Source: Cellulosilyticum ruminicola JCM 14822 | GTDB taxonomy: Bacteria; Bacillota; Clostridia; Lachnospirales; Cellulosilyticaceae | Direction: 5' to 3' | Length of the DNA: 64,000 nucleotides | NCBI RefSeq assembly: GCF_001311925.1 | Contig: NZ_BBCG01000019.1 | Span: 1 to 64,000, forward strand | Shown here: in pieces, positions 57,009 to 64,000 of the stretch | How the letters are laid out: every line of letters begins with the position of its first letter | Position numbering within the stretch: position 1 is the first letter of the stretch | Notes under the pieces: generated by a model | What the model was told of the DNA's origin: nothing | What the model saw: only the letters and a program-made list of their open reading frames with translations | Database searches by the model: none | Program-made: the position numbers and the translations under genes

Positions 57009-58316
57009 TTACGCTACTCGATATAGAAAACTAACTGTTGCTTGGGTTTTAACTTTCCGAGGGTCTCGACGCCCAGGTCTTACTGGTAATGTATACTTTT
57101 CGATAAGCTTAATCACATCTGGTGGACTTATTTGTCGTTTCTTTCGTAGGTATTCTCTGCAAATATAAATGGCAATAGTAAAGTTCACCTGTTTTGTTTT
57201 ATTGAATGCATCACTTTGCTCAATAACATGCGTGGTAATTAGTTCACAATAGTTATATAGCGTTAATCTAGCAAAAATTTCTTGTTTTATATAGTCCACT
57301 TTTTTAGCGTGGAAACTTGTTAATCCAATGGCATACTTTAATTCTCTAAAGGATGTTTCAATTCCCCATCTTAAATGATATATTTCTTTGAGCTTTTCTG
57401 GTGGAAATCTAAATCTATCAAGGTTTGTAACTACTAGTTCATAGGAATCCTCAGATATCTTAAATCTTGCAATACGAAATGACATTGTATACACACCAGA
57501 ATTTCCAATAGGAAGATAATCAAATATCTGACATTTAGGCATAAACTTATATCCTTCAAGTTTAGCTACTTTTGTTTGTTTTCTTGTAAATGAAAGGGTT
57601 ATGTCAGTATCAAAAATCTCGTCATTTGGTAGTTTTAATCCAGAGGCAATTCCATTACTTTCTACATCCTTAATACGAATCAAAAATTTCCAACCTTTAT
57701 TTATAACATGAGCCATAATGTTATAGTTCTCATAACCACGATCAGCAACTAATATTACGTCTTTTTTTAATGAACGTTCTATCATTTGAATACAAGCTCT
57801 CTTTTCTTGATATTCAGACGCAGTTTGAATAATTACATCATTATATACACGATTAAGAACATCGTAAAAAGCATTTAAGTGAAGATGATTCGTTACTCCA
57901 TTATACTGATTACATTTCCATGCAGTCTCCATGTCTTTAGGATTAGTTGCAATACTCAGATTGCTTCCATCACAAGCAATCAACTGGTATCCATCATATA
58001 ACTTAGTTGAATGTTGACTTTTGCCATTAAACTCATGAAAGATATATTCAAATGCTTCAGGTAATACTTTGGAACGTTGTTGAGTATATGCAGATACTGT
58101 GGGTGTATTTATGTTGAAATCAAAGAAGTCCAACAGTTCTTTTGTCATTGTACATCCACCTGAATTCATAGTAATCCCAATCAAAGTTTTAAAATCAATC
58201 TTTCTATTTCTAGTAAAATCTACACTAGGGTTTTTAAGAAAAAGTGAAGGATTATCAGCTAAATCCAATATCACATTTTCTAAGGATAAAGTTAAGTTAT
58301 TAATATAATCTGACAT
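57009..58316 (-). CDS. IS4-family transposase
   Basis: 435 residues with the DDE catalytic set: first Asp in LIACDGSNLSI, second Asp in VILVADRGYENYN, and the Glu in the YREK-type motif YHLRWGIETSFRELKYAIGL. AAGGAGGAAATAGT precedes the ATG. The reading frame is intact, so this copy may still be active. Confidence 0.93.
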   Translation of the reverse strand: MSDYINNLTLSLENVILDLADNPSLFLKNPSVDFTRNRKIDFKTLIGITMNSGGCTMTKELLDFFDFNINTPTVSAYTQQRSKVLPEAFEYIFHEFNGKSQHSTKLYDGYQLIACDGSNLSIATNPKDMETAWKCNQYNGVTNHLHLNAFYDVLNRVYNDVIIQTASEYQEKRACIQMIERSLKKDVILVADRGYENYNIMAHVINKGWKFLIRIKDVESNGIASGLKLPNDEIFDTDITLSFTRKQTKVAKLEGYKFMPKCQIFDYLPIGNSGVYTMSFRIARFKISEDSYELVVTNLDRFRFPPEKLKEIYHLRWGIETSFRELKYAIGLTSFHAKKVDYIKQEIFARLTLYNYCELITTHVIEQSDAFNKTKQVNFTIAIYICREYLRKKRQISPPDVIKLIEKYTLPVRPGRRDPRKVKTQATVSFLYRVA

Positions 58317-58357
58317 ACTATTTCCTCCTTGTAATCAAGATATTCCTTAATTACAAG

Positions 58358-58398
58358 GGCCGCTTTCACTATCAAAGATTTGGATAGCGAAAGCGGCC
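58358..58398. terminator. Strong hairpin inside the IS right end
   Basis: GGCCGCTTTCACTATC pairs with GATAGCGAAAGCGGCC (one mismatch). It stands between the right terminus and the transposase start, where a hairpin could block read-through transcription into the transposase. A smaller hairpin at about 58442-58472 (CCTATATCA/TGATATAG) lies beside it. Confidence 0.65.
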
Positions 58399-58531
58399 GC
58401 ACACTATGCTCTATATGTCAAGAATTTTTTACAAAATAAAAAGACCCCTATATCATTTCTGATATAGAGATCTTAAATCATCATCTTAACTAAATGACAT
58501 TGCCTTATCGGCTCCTTTATATGTCTATAGC

Positions 58532-59503
58532 TTATACTAATAATCTGCTTACTTCATACATATATCCATCAATGTTTTTCTTCATTTGAAGTGCTTCATT
58601 GATATCATAATCTACATATTCACCTTTAACGTAAGATACAACACGTTTAGCCTTACCTTCGCATAATAAATCTACTGCTTTTGCACCCATCATAGCCGCA
58701 TGTAAACGATCAACAGCTGTTGGTGATCCACCTCTTTGAAGGTGTCCTAAGATAGTTGCACGAGTTTCGATACCAGTTACTTCTTCTACTTTTTTAGCAA
58801 GAGCTTCTGATCCACCGATACCTTCAGCAACGATAATCATGCAATGTTTTTTACCATTGTGTTTATTTTCAAGAATAGTTTTGATGATTTCTTCATCAGT
58901 TGGTCTACCTTTTTCTGGGATAAGTACCATTTCAGCACCTGAACTGATTGCACACCACAACGCAATGTAACCAGCATTTCTACCCATTACTTCTACGATA
59001 GAACATCTTTGATGAGATGTAGATGTATCACGGATTTTATTGATAGCATCCATAGCTGTATTAACAGCTGTATCAAAACCGATTGTATATTCTGTACAAG
59101 CGATATCAAGGTCTATTGTTCCCGGAATACCGATTGTGTTAATTCCTAAGTTAGCAAGTTTCTCTGCACCTTGGAATGAACCATCTCCACCAATTACTAC
59201 AAGTCCATCGATCCCAAATACCTTACACATTTCAGCACCACGAGCTTGTCCTTCTGGTTTGATGAATTCAAGACAACGTGCTGTTTGAAGGATTGTTCCA
59301 CCTCTTTGAACGATATCTGATACGCTTCTTGGTGTTAATTCTACAACATCACCTGAAAGTAATCCATTGTATCCTTTATTGATACCCATTACTTTTAAGC
59401 CACGTGCTGTAGCTACACGAACAACCGCACGGATTGCTGCGTTCATACCTGGTGCGTCACCACCACTTGTTAAAACACCAATTGTTTTTACTTTATTACT
59501 CAT
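58532..59503 (-). CDS. pfkA: ATP-dependent 6-phosphofructokinase
   Basis: 323 residues. GVLTSGGDAPGMNAAIRAVVR binds nucleotide; GGDGSFQGA marks the ATP type; TIDLDIACTEYTIGFDTAVN carries the catalytic TID-type Asp region; ATILGHLQRGGSPTA is typical. Controls glycolysis. Downstream of dnaE on the same strand, a usual neighbour order in Firmicutes. AGGGGG lies before the ATG. Typical length and no defects. Confidence 0.96.
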   Translation of the reverse strand: MSNKVKTIGVLTSGGDAPGMNAAIRAVVRVATARGLKVMGINKGYNGLLSGDVVELTPRSVSDIVQRGGTILQTARCLEFIKPEGQARGAEMCKVFGIDGLVVIGGDGSFQGAEKLANLGINTIGIPGTIDLDIACTEYTIGFDTAVNTAMDAINKIRDTSTSHQRCSIVEVMGRNAGYIALWCAISSGAEMVLIPEKGRPTDEEIIKTILENKHNGKKHCMIIVAEGIGGSEALAKKVEEVTGIETRATILGHLQRGGSPTAVDRLHAAMMGAKAVDLLCEGKAKRVVSYVKGEYVDYDINEALQMKKNIDGYMYEVSRLLV

Positions 59504-59677
59504 GAAATAACCCCCTTATGGTTGTTTATTTGATAACTCACTAACTACTTTTATCAACTGAACTATTTTAATTTTCAAATAGTAATTCCATCTAAGTCAT
59601 CTCGTTATAACAGGAAAATCCTATCTCTAACTAACTTTATTTTACTTAAAATACAAGTAAATAGCAATACTTTTTGA

Positions 59678-62600
59678 CTATTTATTAACAATAATATTAT
59701 TTTCTCCAATCAAATTGGCAATTTCTCTAATCAAACCATCACAAATTGTGACATTGTACTTAGATGGAAACGATTTTCTTTGCCCATCTTCAGCATTTTC
59801 CACAATTATTTTTGTGCTACCCATATACTTTAAAAAGGTATTTAACAGTCCATTACGTATTTCCGGTGTTCTCTGACTCTCTTCTAAACGCAATAAAACA
59901 TGTGGTTCATCGCATCCAGGATTTAAAATATTCTCTAAAGTTGTTAAATCATCGGCAAGGATTACCGCATTTGTTTCTTCTTTGATGGACACACGTCCTT
60001 TGACAATGAGCACGCGTTCCTCATTAATTCTAGCAAATTTGTCATATAAATTAGGGAACACGATAACTTCCATAGTGCCTACTGTATCTTCTAATGTTAA
60101 AAATGCCATTTTTTATTCATTTTAGTAAAAATAACTTTTTTCTCCACTAAAATACCACCGACTACAGCAGCTTGTCCATCTACTACATTTTCTTGTTCAT
60201 CTTCTTTGATAATAAGCTGATTACTCTTTAAGCTAATATAGCGTTCTAAGGTATCTCTTACTTTATCTAGCGGATGCCCACTTAAATAAATGCCCATCAC
60301 ATCCTTTTCATAGTTTAATAAATCTTTACTATCAAATTCTGGAATGTCTGGCAGATGATCTTTATCTTCTACTGCTTCATTACCACCTAAACCGAAGAAG
60401 TCCATCTGACCACTAATATTATTTTTACGACTTAAGTTAATACCATTAGCAATTTGTTTATATACTGCCATATACTGGCTGCGTTTCCCACCTAATTTAT
60501 CAAATGCACCAGCTAGAATTAAGCTTTCGATACTACGTTTATTCGTATCTTTACTTTCCATGCGGTTATAGAAATCTGTTAAGCTTCTAAATCCGCCGCC
60601 CTTTTCACGCTCTTCTACAATACGTTCAATCATATTTTTCCCTACATTTTTAATAGCTGCAAGACCATAAATAATATGATTATCTTTGGCATCAAAGAAA
60701 GCATGGCCTTCATTAATATCTGGTGGTAATACGCTAATATCCATCTTACGGCAAGTATCAATATAACCTGTAATCTTTGTAGAGTTCTCCATTACAGATG
60801 TCATAAGGGCTGCCATAAATTCTACCTTATAATAAGTTTTTAAATAAGCTGTTTGATAAGCAACTACAGCATAAGCTGCAGCATGAGACTTGTTGACAAT
60901 ATTTCACAAATAGGCTCTTTATCCTATTCAACTCTCTTCTAAGAGAAACATTGGACTATATCATTACCTACCGAATAATATCTTATAAGATATTACTAAC
61001 TTTCTCAGTTACCTTTCACGGTTTAGGTACAGGATTTCGTGCGAAGTTTTTATTGGTTTTATTGCTTCGTAGTCTCTGAACCTTTCACCCTACCTTTATA
61101 CCATTTGGGTGAAGTGGCTGCCTCTGATTGTCACACATATAATATTTTTACTCTCCCAAAGCCATTACACTCTGCCCTCATGCATGTTACCACCATGAGT
61201 TAGTAATTATATGTTACGTGAGTTTCCGGCAATTAACCCTGTTTTCGATAGCCATTTCTGACTAAAGGCACTCATTTCTTAATGCATATTTTGCAAAGTC
61301 TACCATCTCATCAAATATTTGATTGGCTATAGCTTCTGGAATTCCATTTTCCACACATCCAGGTACAGTATTCCCATCACCATGTAAGAATATTTCACGT
61401 TCTTTATTCATAACATCAATTTTCTTTTTACCCATGGCACGACGTAAGATATCACTTCGTCCTAAGCTATATCCCGCAAGGTCTCGAACGATTTGCATTA
61501 CCTGTTCCTGATAAACTATACACCCGTACGTATTTTCCAAAATTGGTTTTAAAGACTCATGTGTATATGTGATGTTGTGTCTATCTTCTTTACCTGCAAT
61601 ATATTTTGGGATGAAGTCCATAGGCCCTGGGCGGTATAATGATACCCCTGCAATAATATCTTCGAGACAACTTGGTTTAAGTTCTTTCATGAAGTTTTTC
61701 ATTCCAGCACTTTCAAGCTGAAAAATTCCCTCTGTATTTCCTGATGCAATCAGTTCATATACTTTAGGGTCAGCATCATCAATATGATCAATATCGATTT
61801 TAATGCCATGATTTTTCTCAACTAATTTCACAGCATTTGCAATAACTGTAAGTGTTCTTAGCCCTAAGAAGTCCATTTTGAGTAGGCCTAACTCCTCTAA
61901 TGTAGTCATTGTATACTGAGTCGTTACAGCACCTTCACTGGCACTAAGTGGTACATATTCCATAACAGGTCTATTAGAAATAACTACCCCTGCTGCGTGC
62001 ATTGAAGAGTGTCTTGGAAGCCCTTCAAGCTTCATAGAAGTATCAATTAAATACTTCACCTGTTCATCACTTTCATAAAGCTTACGTAAGTCTGCATTCA
62101 TTTCAAGTGCTTTTTTAATTGTAATTTTAAGTTCATTTGGAATCATCTTAGCAACTTTATCAACATCTGCATAAGGCATATTAATCGCACGCCCTACGTC
62201 ACGAATAGCCGCCTTAGCTGCTAATGTTCCAAATGTAATAATTTGTGATACACGATCCGCACCATATTTGCGGATAACGTAATCAATAACTTCTTGACGT
62301 CTTTCATAGCAAAAATCTATATCTATATCAGGCATGCTGACACGTTCCGGATTTAAGAAGCGCTCGAAAAGTAGCTGATACTTGATAGGGTCAATATTTG
62401 TAATTTCAAGTGTATAAGCTACGATACTTCCTGCCGCAGAACCTCGTCCTGGCCCTACTGGGATGCCTTGATTTTTGGCATAACGAATGAAATCTCCTGT
62501 GATTAAGAAGTAATCTACGAATCCCATTTGAATAATGATACCAAGCTCATATTCCAAACGTTCTTCTAATTCTTTTGTCACTGGATGATAACGTTTATGC

Positions 62601-63513
62601 AGCCCTTTGTAACAAAGCTCTCTTAAATATTCCTCTGCTGTTTTGCCATCTGGTACATCAAACTTAGGTAATTTCAGTTCGTGGAATGTAAAGGTTACAT
62701 TACAACGCTCTGCAATCTTTTGTGTATTTTCCAGTGCCTCCTGGGCATATGGGAAGATCGCTTCCATTTCTTCTGGGCTCTTAAGATAAAATTGTCCGCC
62801 TTCATATCTCATGCGATCTTCATCTTCCATGGTTTTACCTGTTTGAATACAAAGTAAAACTTCGTGAGGATTGGCATCTTCATCTTTGATATAGTGAACG
62901 TCATTGGTTGCAACTAATGGAATGTCTAATTCATCTGCAAGTCTTAAGGTCAGTTGATTAACTTTTTGCTGCTCCTTCATACCATGGTCTTGAATTTCTA
63001 AGAAGAAATTCCCTTTTCCCATGATTTTTTCTAGTGTCAACGCATTTCTCTGGCTGCATCATATTCATCATTTAAAAGTTTACGGCTGACTGGCCCAGCG
63101 AGACAGGCACCTAATGCAATAAGTCCTTTATGATTGTCACGTAATAAATCAAGGTCAATACGTGGTCTTCTATAAAAGCCTTCTGTGTACGCTAAGGATA
63201 CCATTTTAATGAGGTTTTGATAACCTTCATTATTTTCAGCCAATAATACTAAGTGATAGGATTTTGCATCGATTGGTTCTTTATCAAAGCGTGTACGTGC
63301 AGCTACATACACCTCACATCCTACAATGGGTTTAACCCCTTTTTCTTTTGCTGCTTTATAAAAATCAATTACACCAAACATGGCGCCATGATCTGTAATT
63401 GCAATGCTGTCCATGCCCAATTCTTTCGTACGGTCTAATAGGTCTTTAATCTTAGCAGACCCATCCAAAAGACTATATTCTGTATGGACATGGAGATGGG
63501 TAAATTTACTCAT
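59678..63513 (-). CDS. dnaE: DNA polymerase III alpha subunit DnaE, split by a group I intron (two frameshifts)
   Basis: Bacterial replicative polymerase. The start ATG (63511-63513) is behind AAAGGAG and gives MSKFTHLHVHTEYSLLDGSA (PHP domain), followed by the polymerase palm (GPGRGSAAGSIVAYTLE, MPDIDIDFCYERR), the helix-hairpin-helix/fingers region and an OB-fold near the C-terminus. A 385-nt intron (60897-61281) interrupts the codon for Phe in KYAFNKSHAAAYAV. Single missing bases at 63045-63047 and 60109-60114 break the frame. Subtracting the intron and adding two bases gives exactly 1,151 codons including stop, the expected DnaE size. Confidence 0.93.
60897..61281 (-). ncRNA. Group I self-splicing intron in dnaE (no ORF)
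   Basis: 385 nt on the coding strand. Conserved core: P-like AATTGCCGGAAA, Q-like AATCAGAGGCAGCC, R GTTCAGAGACTACG and S AATGATATAGTCC. The P7 pairing GACTA with TAGTC is exact, and P4 TTGCC pairs with GGCAG. The exon 1 end GCAT pairs with internal-guide GTGC, with the expected U-G at the splice site; the intron ends in G. Splicing joins GCA-T with TC-AAC to give A-F-N-K, the conserved DnaE sequence. No homing endonuclease ORF. Resembles IA-type introns. Confidence 0.92.
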
Positions 63514-63663
63514 ATTTAGCTCCTTTCTACCCTTGTAAATACCAGTATTATAGCACATTCTACTCCCCTTAAAAAGATTGCTACTACTGGTAATCCTTCC
63601 AGCCCCCTACAACTATTTCTCCTAAAGTCTTTACCATATTGCTAAAAAATAATATTAAAATTT

Positions 63664-64000
63664 GGCTCATCACCAAAATGTGTGCTTGACAGCCTAATTA
63701 TTAAGTAAAAACTCACTATTACATTCTAGATAAATACGCTACTCATAACTCTGTCTATTTCTTAAGAAATAACTTCTACGTTGAAGTGCTTTGATTTTAT
63801 TATTTTTACCTTCAACAGCAGCATTTTTAAAATGGCATTGATGATAGTTGGCAATTTCAGATTTCCAATTCTTGAAAGTTTTTAAGGCTTTAGTTATTTC
63901 AGGAATGCCTAAGGTTTCACCATTCTCAATCCATTTTTCTAATAAACTTATGGCATTTTTTATTGCTATAATCGTACCATTCAATTAGAGCTTCTTTAAA
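63664..64000 (-). mobile_element. End of an ISL3-family insertion sequence (truncated by window)
   Basis: The terminal-repeat-like sequence GGCTCATCACCAAAATGTGTG begins at 63664 and has the GGCT...CACCAAAA form seen at ISL3 ends. The transposase C-terminus lies within; the rest runs past the window. The 63559-63663 stretch between dnaE and this end shows no gene. Confidence 0.65.
63739..64000 (-). CDS. ISL3-family transposase, C-terminal part (partial, frameshifted)
   Basis: The carboxyl end of a DDE transposase. The preceding frame reads FKEALIEWYDYSNK, then one base is missing in the T run at 63956-63961, and the frame continues LLEKWIENGETLGIPEITKA ... to AAVEGKNNKIKALQRRSYF, holding the catalytic Glu characteristic of ISL3 ends. 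The N-terminus lies beyond the right edge of the window. Confidence 0.78.

Larger units (their letters stand above)
56829..58515 (-). mobile_element. IS4-family insertion sequence
   Basis: About 1.69 kb. The terminal repeats both begin GGAGCC and share AATGTCATT(A/T)AGTT, imperfectly inverted, with an inner CTTATCGG/CGATAAGG switch. One intact transposase fills the minus strand. No target duplication could be identified, so the outermost bases are uncertain. It lies between ktrB and pfkA. Confidence 0.82.

Noticed and set aside
56829-58515. Target-site duplication of the IS4 element
   Set aside because: Flanking ten to twelve bases on each side do not match directly.
60897-61281. Intein in dnaE (a common insertion there)
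   Set aside because: The insertion has stop codons in the coding frame and too little length; RNA core motifs fit a group I intron instead.

Overview
The window reads as chromosomal DNA of a low-GC, cellulose- and xylan-degrading clostridium. The evidence is a SCIFF peptide with its radical-SAM maturase, a GH10 xylanase with a cellulose-binding tail, a GH94 cellobiose phosphorylase, a secreted lipase with carbohydrate-binding-like domains, a T-box before asnS and strong AAGGAGG-type ribosome binding sites. A Cellulosilyticum-like Lachnospiraceae would fit, but this is inference from content; no rRNA is present to prove it.

Layout, left to right. 0.2-5 kb: apt-relA-dtd (minus), an S1-domain protein and tcdA. 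5-13 kb: a patatin phospholipase, a large exported subtilisin/kelch protein, a DUF1858 protein and a secreted class-3 lipase. 13.4-15.9 kb: a decayed element integrated at tRNA-Lys(CUU), bounded by 50-bp direct repeats, carrying a Xre regulator, a truncated subtilase and an integrase stub. 16-23.6 kb: guaD, secF/secD, the SCIFF locus and a PHP phosphatase. 23.9-27.6 kb: an ABC-F ATPase, a long hairpin repeat and two acetyltransferase genes. 27.7-35.6 kb: xylanase, GNAT, HAD phosphatase, mogA and cellobiose phosphorylase. 35.7-37.8 kb: an ATPase/DUF4435 pair resembling the PARIS phage-defence system. 38.7-51.7 kb: a minus-strand biosynthetic operon. 51.9-64 kb: T-box/asnS, trmH-ktrA-ktrB, an IS4-type insertion sequence, pfkA, dnaE interrupted by a group I intron, and the end of an ISL3-type insertion sequence.

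The most interesting region is 38.7-51.7 kb. It combines three intact paralogous 33-residue precursor peptides with five cysteines each (plus a leaderless remnant), three different radical-SAM/SPASM enzymes, a stand-alone acyl carrier protein, an adenylation-carrier didomain whose specificity residues (DILQMGMIWK) nearly match the published glycine code, two BtrH-like acyltransferase/peptidase-fold proteins and two ABC exporters. The simplest model is a ribosomal peptide cross-linked by radical-SAM enzymes and additionally acylated with glycine (or a carrier-bound group) delivered from a carrier protein by the BtrH-like proteins, then exported. I know of no described system with exactly this set.

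The second notable item is a 385-nt ORF-less group I intron inside dnaE. Its splice sites restore the reading frame exactly.

Caution on quality: at least 16 genes or gene parts are broken by single-base frameshifts. Wherever the exact site can be placed, the missing base lies in or next to a run of the same base. This points to sequencing or assembly error rather than mass gene decay. I therefore annotate these as whole genes and mark the break points.
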